From: an uncultured Lachnospiraceae bacterium | GTDB lineage: Bacteria > Bacillota > Clostridia > Lachnospirales > Lachnospiraceae | NCBI GenBank assembly: GCA_900315505.1 | Contig: OMZG01000009.1 | Span: 1 to 64,000 of the forward strand | Direction of reading: 5' to 3' | DNA length: 64,000 nucleotides | Shown here: piece after piece, positions 25,487-33,076 of the stretch | Layout of the letters: every line of letters begins with the position of its first letter | Position numbering within the stretch: position 1 is the first letter of the stretch | The notes under the pieces: generated by a model | Seen by the model: only the letters and a program-made list of their open reading frames with translations | What the model was told of the DNA's origin: nothing | The model's database searches: none | Position numbers and translations under genes: made by a program

Positions 25487-26201
25487 CTGTCACTCCTATG
25501 TATTTCTCGAAATCAGGGTCAAAAGCTCTGAGTTCTTCTACCGAATCAAGCTCCACTATCTGATCATCTCTGACCGGATGAACACAGAGGTTGAGTCTGT
25601 CCAGGTTCCTGTCTACTATTTCATCCCAGAACAGCTGCTCATTTCCAGGAACTTCGTATGCTTTTCTTACCTCGTCCGCAATCAGCGCTGCATCATCAGC
25701 CTGAAAATAGCTGATCCCGCACATATTATATCTATCTGTCCCCACCTTCCCTACACGGATGATCCTGCCATTCTGATCCTGATCAAACACCCAGTCATCT
25801 GAATATCCCTTTATAAATTTTCCAAAATAGCATGACTGTGTAAGCTCTGCCTGAAATATGGTTTCATCTGACACATACAGATCGGCCTCACAGATAAAGC
25901 AGTTATCATACCCCATTATATCTGATACGGCATATATTGATGAAATATTATTTCTTGTCTTATAATCGGGATTCTCTACAATGCTGAGATTATCATACTT
26001 CTTCCTGAGATATCCGAATTCTTCAGCGAGATATCCTGTCACTATATAGATTTGTGACATGCCTCTTTTCTCCAGCCCCTTTATGACTGTCTCTATCATT
26101 GGCATTCCATGAACCCTGATCAGCGGCTTGGGAATATTATCAGTCAGCGGACGCATCCTGCTCCCAAGCCCGGCCGCCATTATGATAGCTATCTCACTCA
26201 T
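25476..26201 (-). CDS. pntC: CTP:2-aminoethylphosphonate cytidylyltransferase (PntC-like)
   Basis: A 241-residue nucleotidyltransferase of the LicC/PntC group. It has IIMAAGLGSRMRPLT at about 6-20, PKPLIRVHGMPMIE at about 24-37, a NPDYKTRNNISSIYA segment and FICEADLYVSD (metal-binding Asp). PntC makes CMP-AEP, an activated phosphonate for transfer by LicD-type enzymes; LicC uses phosphocholine instead. The operon with PEP mutase, decarboxylase and AEP transaminase decides for AEP. The start has AAGGA nine bases upstream. A 69-base gap without visible features separates it from the decarboxylase gene. Confidence 0.85.
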   Translation of the reverse strand: MSEIAIIMAAGLGSRMRPLTDNIPKPLIRVHGMPMIETVIKGLEKRGMSQIYIVTGYLAEEFGYLRKKYDNLSIVENPDYKTRNNISSIYAVSDIMGYDNCFICEADLYVSDETIFQAELTQSCYFGKFIKGYSDDWVFDQDQNGRIIRVGKVGTDRYNMCGISYFQADDAALIADEVRKAYEVPGNEQLFWDEIVDRNLDRLNLCVHPVRDDQIVELDSVEELRAFDPDFEKYIGVTDER

Positions 26202-26270
26202 GCTTTCTAATCCTTCTCTGTCACGAACTCATGTGTATCAATCTTCTAATGACTTCAACACTAATACATA

Positions 26271-27389
26271 TCACCGCCTGAGATACTCCATGAAGTTCTC
26301 CTTATTCTCCATCGCTGTAGTAGTTGGCCGTCCGAGGTCTGCACGTGCTCCTATAGAACTCATGACTTCAATAAGTGTAAGTGCATCTGTCTCTTTTGCC
26401 TTCTGCAAAGCTATATCCAGATCCTCAGGTGTCTCAACACGTACCGCTTCATCGTATCCGCAGTCCTTTGCAATATCTGCAATATTTATATCGGCAAGCA
26501 CCGTCGGTTCTCCACCCACCGTCTCATAGCTTCCGTTATTTATCACGATATGCACGAGATTCTTCGGATGGCAGTCCGCTATCACAGGCATGGCTCCCAT
26601 ATGCATAAGTACCGCACCATCACCATCTATGCACCAGACTTTTCTGTCTGGCTGGAATTCTGCGACTCCTAAGGCTATTGATGAGCAGTGCCCCATTGAG
26701 CCTACTGTCAGGAAATCATACTGATGTCCCTGGCCTGCTGCCTCTCGTGTCTCGAACAGTTCCCTGCTTGCCTTGCCCGTAGTAGAAATCACAGGGTCAT
26801 CACCTGTATATTTCACTATATGCTGTATGATTTCTTCGCGTTTCATTGTGTAGTCATTTCTGAATTCACAGGTGCCGTCATAGGACAGAGCTCCTTTTCG
26901 AATGACAAAAGCTACATCCTTGCCATTATCAAGCAGCTTCCTGTATTCCTGCATCTTAAGTTCCAGTTCCGCAGGTGTAGTATCTGCTGAAACCACAGTA
27001 TTTGCAATATCAAGCTCATCAAGTAGTGAGCACGTGATCTGCCCCTGATAGATATGCTGCGGTTCATCATGTACCCCGGGCTCGCCTCGCCAGCCTACTA
27101 CGAAGATGACCGGAATTCCATATACTTTGTCATTCAGAAGTGAAGCTGCAGGATTTACTATATTTCCCTCGCCAGAATTCTGCATGTACACTACCGGTAC
27201 TTTTCCTGTTGCCAGATGATAGCCTGCTGCAAGCGCCGCACAGTTTCCCTCATTAGCTGCCATCACATGATGCTTCGGGTCTACTCCGTATGTATTGAAC
27301 AGATAATAGCAGAACGCCTTAAGCAGTGAATCCGGAACACCTGTGTAAAAATCAGCTCCTAATATTTTCACAAAATCCTGTACTTTCAT
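26271..27389 (-). CDS. ppd: Phosphonopyruvate decarboxylase
   Basis: A 372-residue thiamine diphosphate enzyme. Residues 1 to about 165 form the pyrimidine domain (FYTGVPDSLLKAF, ANEGNCAALAAGY with the cofactor Glu, YMQNSGEGNIVNP). The second half is the diphosphate domain (TVGSMGHCSSIALG, then GDGAVLMHMG and INNGSYETVGG, the GDG...NN motif). It removes CO2 from phosphonopyruvate, pulling the unfavourable mutase reaction forward and giving phosphonoacetaldehyde. First gene of the phosphonate operon; GAAGGTG precedes the ATG. Confidence 0.95.
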   Translation of the reverse strand: MKVQDFVKILGADFYTGVPDSLLKAFCYYLFNTYGVDPKHHVMAANEGNCAALAAGYHLATGKVPVVYMQNSGEGNIVNPAASLLNDKVYGIPVIFVVGWRGEPGVHDEPQHIYQGQITCSLLDELDIANTVVSADTTPAELELKMQEYRKLLDNGKDVAFVIRKGALSYDGTCEFRNDYTMKREEIIQHIVKYTGDDPVISTTGKASRELFETREAAGQGHQYDFLTVGSMGHCSSIALGVAEFQPDRKVWCIDGDGAVLMHMGAMPVIADCHPKNLVHIVINNGSYETVGGEPTVLADINIADIAKDCGYDEAVRVETPEDLDIALQKAKETDALTLIEVMSSIGARADLGRPTTTAMENKENFMEYLRR

Positions 27390-27452
27390 ATAGCACCTTC
27401 AAATAATAAAACGAATCCTAAGACATACATGGGTAAGCTCTATTCTTTATCT

Positions 27453-27480
27453 TTTCAACTGCTGAATTACATGATAAAAT
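27453..27480 (+). promoter_or_regulatory. Weak candidate promoter for the small plus-strand gene
   Basis: TTTCAA (27453-27458), 16 bases, TAAAAT (27475-27480) lies about 40 bases before the small open frame. Only the -10 is convincing. Confidence 0.3.
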
Positions 27481-27519
27481 ATATGCACCATCAAACCTCT
27501 GTGAAAGGAGGTGATTACA

Positions 27520-27600
27520 ATGGACTCAGTCCTGAGCTCTATGGTAGATACTGACCAGTTCCGGGGCACCTCACCGGATAGATTAGGGAGAACCCCCTGA
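27520..27600 (+). CDS. Small open frame (26 residues) with very strong ribosome-binding site
   Basis: ATG at 27520 follows AAAGGAGGTGATTACA, a near-perfect Shine-Dalgarno with seven-base spacing. The frame encodes a hydrophilic 26-residue peptide starting MDSVLSSMVDTDQF and ending LGRTP; there is no membrane segment, so it is not a typical type I toxin. Its stop codon lies inside the 5' arm of a strong terminator, so the unit is a compact stand-alone transcript of about 140 bases. It could be a small protein, a regulatory RNA with a decoy SD, or a remnant. I do not recognise it. Confidence 0.35.
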   Translation: MDSVLSSMVDTDQFRGTSPDRLGRTP

Positions 27601-27628
27601 CAGTCGCCACTGCCAGGGGGTTCGTTTT
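27591..27628 (+). terminator. Rho-independent terminator after the small plus-strand frame
   Basis: AACCCCCTGACAG (27591-27603) pairs with CTGCCAGGGGGTT (27610-27622) with one mismatch and a six-base loop; CGTTTTG follows. Confidence 0.75.
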
Positions 27629-27707
27629 GATTACATTGAACCTAGTCCTACTCTCGATTCGATTATGATTATATCACCATATTAGAATTTGTCAAATACT
27701 GTTGTCG

Positions 27708-27866
27708 TTACGACATGCCACGCTGGAATATCCTGATAATCCTGTCTCTTACCGGGTCTGTCATCCAGGCATCATAGCAGTACACCACATGACCAGGAAA
27801 GTCTGAAAGCAGATTCTCATCATCTACTATCACATAATCAGTCAGATAATCATATAATATACCAAT
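27708..27866 (-). pseudogene. Gene remnant, possible HAD-type C-terminus
   Basis: A minus-strand frame ending with TAA at 27708 reads YVIVDDENLLSDFPGHVVYC and then DAWMTDPVRDRIIRIF. The pattern of a hydrophobic strand, two aspartates, then a TDP-like segment and final helix resembles the C-terminal part of small HAD-domain proteins. There is no start codon with a ribosome-binding site and the frame merges into the csrA terminator. Most of the 532-base gap 27390-27921 is otherwise explained only by the small plus-strand unit and terminators. Confidence 0.3.
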
Positions 27867-27900
27867 AATAAAAGCCCCACCACTTATGTAATGGAGCTTT
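27862..27900 (-). terminator. Terminator of the flgM-to-csrA operon
   Basis: Minus-strand AAAGCTCCAT (27900-27891) pairs with GTGGGGCTTT (27880-27871) using G:U pairs, followed by TATTATT. It lies 22 bases after the csrA stop. Confidence 0.7.
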
Positions 27901-27921
27901 GATAAAAATTATAGTCATCTT

Positions 27922-28137
27922 TTACAACAGGTCCTTCAGCCCGTCCATTGTCGTGGAGTTCATGGCCTCCTCGTTTTCCTTCTGGATCTGGTCGAAGACC
28001 TCCTTGCGGTAGATCGGGACCTTCTTCGGAGCGGAAATGCCGAGCTTGACGTGGTCGCCCTTGACCTCCATGATCGTGACTTCGATATTGCCGTTGATGA
28101 TTATGGACTCATCCTTTTTTCTTGTAAGTGCGAGCAT
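27922..28137 (-). CDS. csrA: Carbon storage regulator CsrA
   Basis: A 71-residue CsrA homodimer subunit: MLALTRKKDESIIINGNIEV, then EVKGDHVKLGISAPKKVPIYR with the conserved Gly-Ile-Ala/Ser-x-P and the VPIYRKEV segment that binds RNA. It binds GGA motifs in mRNA leaders and represses flagellin translation in Firmicutes. It is three bases after fliW, its partner antagonist, and its SD (AAAGGAGG) overlaps the fliW end. Confidence 0.97.
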   Translation of the reverse strand: MLALTRKKDESIIINGNIEVTIMEVKGDHVKLGISAPKKVPIYRKEVFDQIQKENEEAMNSTTMDGLKDLL

Positions 28138-28140
28138 ATG

Positions 28141-28605
28141 TCAGGCCTCCTTTCCGGCCTTGCGGCTCTTGAGGACTTCATAGACAGGCTCCTTGACCGA
28201 GACATCATCCTCTACCATGAGCTGTACGCCCTTCAGGGTGTCGGTATTGATGACGAACGGTCCCTTGAGATTGACTGTCATCTTCGTGATATCCTGTGGG
28301 ACGGTGATCGTCACAAGCACGTATGTGTTCGTCGGTGTAAGGTCTCCGATGTCCTCGAGGAGATCATCATTGATCGTCGGATTATAATCCGGGAAGATGT
28401 CATTCGGCATCACGACCGGCATTGCGAACTGAGGCTCATCCATTGACTGCAGATACATGAGTGATCTGCTCTTCTGGTCCTCATCCTTGTCATATATCAA
28501 AGTGAACTTTGTGAGATCCGGGAAACCGATGATTCCATCCGGGAATTCTATGATCTTGTCATCGGCGATGTCAATCTCGCCAAATAGTCTGGTGTTTACT
28601 TTCAT
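28141..28605 (-). CDS. fliW: Flagellar assembly factor FliW
   Basis: A 154-residue FliW with the N-terminal FGEIDIADDKIIEFPDGIIG and then GFPDLTKFTLI, characteristic of the family. FliW binds free flagellin; when flagellin is exported it is released and binds CsrA, relieving CsrA repression of flagellin mRNA. It is encoded next to csrA as in Bacillus and Clostridia. GGAAC-type SD upstream; spacing from flgL is 77 bases and holds a heptamer repeat. Confidence 0.96.
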   Translation of the reverse strand: MKVNTRLFGEIDIADDKIIEFPDGIIGFPDLTKFTLIYDKDEDQKSRSLMYLQSMDEPQFAMPVVMPNDIFPDYNPTINDDLLEDIGDLTPTNTYVLVTITVPQDITKMTVNLKGPFVINTDTLKGVQLMVEDDVSVKEPVYEVLKSRKAGKEA

Positions 28606-28657
28606 AACCTGTTCCTTTCTTTGAGGTCAGTCGTATTGAGTCCATATTTTTCTCCTG

Positions 28658-28686
28658 GAACTATGAACTCTGAACTTCGAACTCAG
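28658..28686. repeat. Degenerate heptamer repeat, four units
   Basis: The spacer between flgL and fliW reads as four consecutive seven-base units AACTATG, AACTCTG, AACTTCG, AACTCAG, ending at the flgL stop. The same unit recurs at 43050-43134 and 43378-43454. Confidence 0.6.
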
Positions 28687-30521
28687 ATATAGTTCAGCAG
28701 TGACTGCTGACCCAGCTTGCCTGCTGCGATCAGTGACGACTGGTACGCTGTATAGGACTGCGTGTAGTTGATCAGGATCTCTGAGAGGTCAAGATTGTCA
28801 TTCTCGCTCTGCAGCTGCTTCACTGTCTGATCCTGGTCGTCCATTCGTAACTTCGTGAGTGAGAGCTCATCGCCCTTGCAGCCAAGCTTCGTCACTGCGC
28901 TATTTGCCTTGTCCAGGTACTTGTCTACATTTCCATGAACGCTGTCGAGCAGCTTGCCCATATTGTCATTGTAAAAGTCGTACTCTCTCTGTGCCGACTC
29001 CAGCCACTTATTCAGATTCTGCTGCGAATCTGCATTCTGATACGATGAATCCGAAAGCATTGCCTTGATCTTCGATACCTTGGTAGCTGCATTCTGCGTG
29101 TTCGTGATCGCAGCTGTCAGGTCGTTGATATCCTGAAGGATACTCGAATCGAAGCATTCATTCGCCTGGAGATTCACTGCCAGCTGCTGGTTCATCGACA
29201 CTGTATAGTTGATATCATAACTGATATCGCTTCTTCTGTAAACCTGTCTGTTTTTGACGTCTGTATTGTCCACACAGTCGTAGTAGTACTCTGGCTTCAG
29301 CTCGCCTGCCATGAAACCGTTCTTGTCATAATTGACACTTACTGTTGCCTTCTTTGATGCCATGTCGCCTGCTGCATTTTTCCCGAAGACAAGGTCGCCT
29401 GTATTCTTAATCAGGACTACTGCATCATCTGGGACGTACTTCGTCTTCTTAAGATCATCGGGTGTTGCATTCTTACTCGACCAGTCAGCCCAGTCATCCT
29501 CATTGGCAAATACGAGTACCTGCTTTGGCTGCTGAGAGCCACTGGCAAGAGTAGTTGTCACTCCCTTTGCCGTGGTTTTTGTAATTGTGGTTGATCCATG
29601 TGTATTTGGATCAGTAGAATTCGTATATGTGTAGCTTACCGTTGTCGACTTTACATCAGTCTGTGACTTTTGTCCTGTGGCATCTACTGCTGATTCATCA
29701 GAATATACAGTCCTTGTGTCCTGCAGCTCCTTGGTCCTGTCATATGATACCAGCGGCGGAACCTTTGTCTTATCATACTCGTCCTTGTTCTTGCTGTCAT
29801 AGAATCTGACTTCATTGCTTACCGTCGTTCCATCCGATGTAGTATAGGAAAAGGTCACGCTATCCACATTCGTGATGTCATCATAATTCAGACGAAGCCT
29901 CTTGTACTCTGACTCCTGAATATTCAGGTCATCATTCTGAAGTCCTGGCTTGCCGTAGTTATTGACCTCTTCATAATTTGCCGGCGCTGTCACCTTGTGA
30001 TTGTAATATCTGAAGTTCGTCAGGTCATCATACGACAGCTCCTGCGTGATATTGTACTTTGAATTCACATCATCCGAAGTGAAGCAGAGGTTCTTATCCG
30101 TCCTGTATCCGGTGAAGACTGTACGTCCGGCACAGTCTGCATTTCCCTCAGAGAAAATTGCTTCCTGCAGCTGCTTCAGTTCCTGAAGGATTGATTTACG
30201 GTCGTTCTCATTATTGATGTCATTTGCGCCCTGGTTCGTAAGCTCTTTGAGACGGGTAATGCAGCTGACTGTATTATTGAGAGCTGACTCAGTGATGTCC
30301 ATCCATGACTCTGCATCCGTGATATTCTTGTTCAGGTACTGGTCTACCTTCGACAGCTGTGTCTGGAGACGGAGCGACCTTACTGCTATTACAGGATCAT
30401 CCGACGGACGGCTGATCTTCTTCTGGGTCGTCATCTGCGTGTCGCCAGCATCTACGGCCACCTTATTGCCATTGATATTGACCCTGGCATTGTTCATTAT
30501 CATGTTATTAGTGATTCTCAT
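28683..30521 (-). CDS. flgL: Flagellar hook-associated protein 3 (FlgL), enlarged
   Basis: A 612-residue FlgL. The N-terminus MRITNNMIMNNARVNINGNK and the heptad-rich first 150 residues (DDPVIAVRSLRLQTQL, SVTRLKELTNQGAND-like) match the flagellin-like D0/D1 region; the C-terminus LSEILINYTQSYTAYQSSLI is typical. FlgL joins FlgK to the first flagellins. Most FlgL are about 300-550 residues; the added central block (about 210-440) is rich in Asp, Thr and Lys. Overlaps nothing; four bases after the second flgK. Confidence 0.93.
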   Translation of the reverse strand: MRITNNMIMNNARVNINGNKVAVDAGDTQMTTQKKISRPSDDPVIAVRSLRLQTQLSKVDQYLNKNITDAESWMDITESALNNTVSCITRLKELTNQGANDINNENDRKSILQELKQLQEAIFSEGNADCAGRTVFTGYRTDKNLCFTSDDVNSKYNITQELSYDDLTNFRYYNHKVTAPANYEEVNNYGKPGLQNDDLNIQESEYKRLRLNYDDITNVDSVTFSYTTSDGTTVSNEVRFYDSKNKDEYDKTKVPPLVSYDRTKELQDTRTVYSDESAVDATGQKSQTDVKSTTVSYTYTNSTDPNTHGSTTITKTTAKGVTTTLASGSQQPKQVLVFANEDDWADWSSKNATPDDLKKTKYVPDDAVVLIKNTGDLVFGKNAAGDMASKKATVSVNYDKNGFMAGELKPEYYYDCVDNTDVKNRQVYRRSDISYDINYTVSMNQQLAVNLQANECFDSSILQDINDLTAAITNTQNAATKVSKIKAMLSDSSYQNADSQQNLNKWLESAQREYDFYNDNMGKLLDSVHGNVDKYLDKANSAVTKLGCKGDELSLTKLRMDDQDQTVKQLQSENDNLDLSEILINYTQSYTAYQSSLIAAGKLGQQSLLNYI

Positions 30522-30525
30522 ACGC

Positions 30526-33051
30526 TTACACTCCTGTGTTAAGGATCAGCTGATCGTACATCTCAGTCAGGGTGGAAATGACCTTTGCTGACAGATTGTA
30601 TGCCTGCTGATATTTCATCAGATTCAGTGCTTCCTCGTCCTCGTCCACTCCCGATACAGACTGCCTCTGCTTGTCGACCGCCTGCTGTATCGTCTTGTAG
30701 TTCTCTGTGAAGGTGTTGCACTCCTGGGTATCTACGGACACATCCGCATATATTCTCTCCAGGAACTTGTCAGCCGTGCCGCCACGGTACATCTTCACGC
30801 CGCTCTGTAGCTTCTTCATCTCATTCATCAGGTCGTATGCATCCTGTCCGAGATTCAGATTCTCATCATAGGCCTTATTGATCGTTGTCGACAGCTTGTT
30901 CGGATCTCTCTCCACTGCTGATGCTATGGAAAAATTATCAGCTGTCAGGCGATAGTATGTATCATCCGTATCTCTGATGACGCCGCCGTAGTAGGTGACC
31001 TTTCCTGTGTCCTTATCATAGATCAGTCCATCTGCATGTGTGGTCTCGCGGGCTGCATTGACCTTCTGGATCGGATTACCATTAGTATCTGTCTTTATCA
31101 GATACGGATTGTTTTTTACCACATCATAATCAGCATTCGCATCATAATTCGGATTTGTCTTCTTCACCGGTACCAGAACCGGATTCCCGAGCTTGTCAAC
31201 GATCACCTCATTTTTGGAATTCTTCTTTTCTTCGGTCTTTATGCTGCCATCAGGATTCGTATCGTACTCGTACTCATATACAGGTATTCGTGACTTCACG
31301 TCATTCCCATCAGCATCCTTCGTGGTCTGAAGTCTGTAACCGTATTCGTCTACCTCATTTCCATTGGCATCCCTATATGTAACAGTGCCTCCTGTAGCAG
31401 CATTTACCGTATGAATAGGGAGATCCCCCTTCTCATACTCATAGTACTCACTGTCTATATAGGTCTTGTCAGTCCCATCGCCCTCCAGCTGGAAATTGCC
31501 CTCACGGTTCATTGACTTATCATTTGCGACGAAAAGCGCCTGTCCCACATCTCCATTGGCATCCTGGCCCATTTTCTCTATCTTGTTGAAGGCTCTCGAC
31601 AGGCTCCTGACAAAGGTATTCATCTGCTTCTGGTAATACGGAATTCCCTTGAAGTCGATCGATGTACCGACTGTCATTGTATTGCCGGCTATATGACCTA
31701 CCTGAGAAGACGGGATCTTGTCCTCAAGCTCGAAGATAACACTAATGACCTTGCCTGTATCATCGGTCTGCGCCGTGAAGCCACTGTAGTTGTATGAATG
31801 ATTATTTACCCATACTGTGCCGTTTGCCGGAAGTGAAAGTTCATCAGCAGCCATTCCACCCGACGGAAGAGTCATCTTAATGAAGGTATTCGTCGTATTC
31901 TTCAGGTTCTGGACCAGATTGCCATACGGATCTCTTACCAGCTGACCGGCCTTTGTCGCATCATTTGTGAATATATTTCCTGATGCAGGATCCTCTGTAC
32001 CATCTGCCTGGGCCGTTGTATTGTTGCCGAGCGTATATGTCTGCGGGTAGAAAAGCTCTGCCGTTCCGCTCATATTCTCGAGGTCATTTCCATCACGGAT
32101 CTCGAAGAGTCCGCGAAGGATTCCTCTCTGGGTGTTGCCCCAGATCGGGAAGGACGTGCCGTCCTTTTTCCATACCACATCATATAGGCCTTCTACATCA
32201 GACTGATTGTAGCGGTTGTCCCTGGTCTGCACTGTCAGGGCATTGTAGCTGTCACCATCTACCAGCAGCTGTCCATTTACCTTTATTGAAAAATAGGTAG
32301 CTCCGTTCCAGACCTCCTCTACATTCTTATTCTTCGCATGCTCTCTTACGGAACGGGCATCCTTTACCTTCACCTCATCCGTATCCACAGAGATGATCTC
32401 CGAGAGCTCATCGATCAGCTTCTCCCTCTCGTCACGGAGCTCATTGGCTGTAGGACGTCCATATCCTGTCTCGACTACATTTATCTTGCTATTGATCACG
32501 GAGATCTTCTGTGCTATTGAATTGATCCTGTCCACATAGGTCTTGATATCATCATTGACAGAGGTCTGCATATTCGCCAGATTATTCGAGGTCTGGTTGA
32601 AATACGAGGTCAGCTGCTTAGCTGTGCTGATGAAATTCGTCCTGTATGTGGTATCTCCCGAATTCGACTTCAGCGAGTCGAGAGAATTGAACATCTTCGC
32701 AAAGACCGTCGAGAAGCCCGGATTTGATGCTGAGTCAGTGAAGTACTGCTCGATCTGATCCATGTAGTATTTCTTCTCTGAAGCATAGCCGTAGTCAGAC
32801 TGATTCTCCCAGTACTTCTGATTGTAATACTGGTCTCTCTCACGTGTCACCGAGTCCGTCGATACACCGGTGCTGACGCTTCCGTATCTCGTATAGGCAC
32901 GAAGCGATGATGATTCTGAGACATTTACTACCTGCCTGGAATAGCCCTTTGTGTCCGCATTCGACACGTTATTCGCTGTTGTATTAATATTTGCGCTTGC
33001 TGCATTGAGCCCCGATCCGGCCACGTGCAGTCCGAAAAATGTAGAAGACAT
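30526..33051 (-). CDS. flgK: Flagellar hook-associated protein 1 (FlgK), paralogue 2
   Basis: An 841-residue FlgK-type protein. The N-terminal flagella rod-domain segment (GLHVAGSGLNAASANINTTA, NNVSNADTKGYSRQ) and the C-terminal SVSGVDEDEEALNLMKYQQA followed by YNLSAKVISTL are complete. The long middle (about 230-720) contains many Asp/Asn/Gly-rich turns. It is one of two tandem flgK genes, larger than usual (about 460-650). GGAG lies nine bases before the start. It may form the first or second layer of a two-ring hook-filament junction. Confidence 0.93.
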   Translation of the reverse strand: MSSTFFGLHVAGSGLNAASANINTTANNVSNADTKGYSRQVVNVSESSSLRAYTRYGSVSTGVSTDSVTRERDQYYNQKYWENQSDYGYASEKKYYMDQIEQYFTDSASNPGFSTVFAKMFNSLDSLKSNSGDTTYRTNFISTAKQLTSYFNQTSNNLANMQTSVNDDIKTYVDRINSIAQKISVINSKINVVETGYGRPTANELRDEREKLIDELSEIISVDTDEVKVKDARSVREHAKNKNVEEVWNGATYFSIKVNGQLLVDGDSYNALTVQTRDNRYNQSDVEGLYDVVWKKDGTSFPIWGNTQRGILRGLFEIRDGNDLENMSGTAELFYPQTYTLGNNTTAQADGTEDPASGNIFTNDATKAGQLVRDPYGNLVQNLKNTTNTFIKMTLPSGGMAADELSLPANGTVWVNNHSYNYSGFTAQTDDTGKVISVIFELEDKIPSSQVGHIAGNTMTVGTSIDFKGIPYYQKQMNTFVRSLSRAFNKIEKMGQDANGDVGQALFVANDKSMNREGNFQLEGDGTDKTYIDSEYYEYEKGDLPIHTVNAATGGTVTYRDANGNEVDEYGYRLQTTKDADGNDVKSRIPVYEYEYDTNPDGSIKTEEKKNSKNEVIVDKLGNPVLVPVKKTNPNYDANADYDVVKNNPYLIKTDTNGNPIQKVNAARETTHADGLIYDKDTGKVTYYGGVIRDTDDTYYRLTADNFSIASAVERDPNKLSTTINKAYDENLNLGQDAYDLMNEMKKLQSGVKMYRGGTADKFLERIYADVSVDTQECNTFTENYKTIQQAVDKQRQSVSGVDEDEEALNLMKYQQAYNLSAKVISTLTEMYDQLILNTGV

Positions 33052-33076
33052 TATTTTCTCCTTTTCGTCAAAGAAG

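Noticed and set aside
27520..27600. Type I toxin or holin-like small protein
   Set aside because: The encoded peptide has no hydrophobic segment, so only the compact gene layout resembles such modules.
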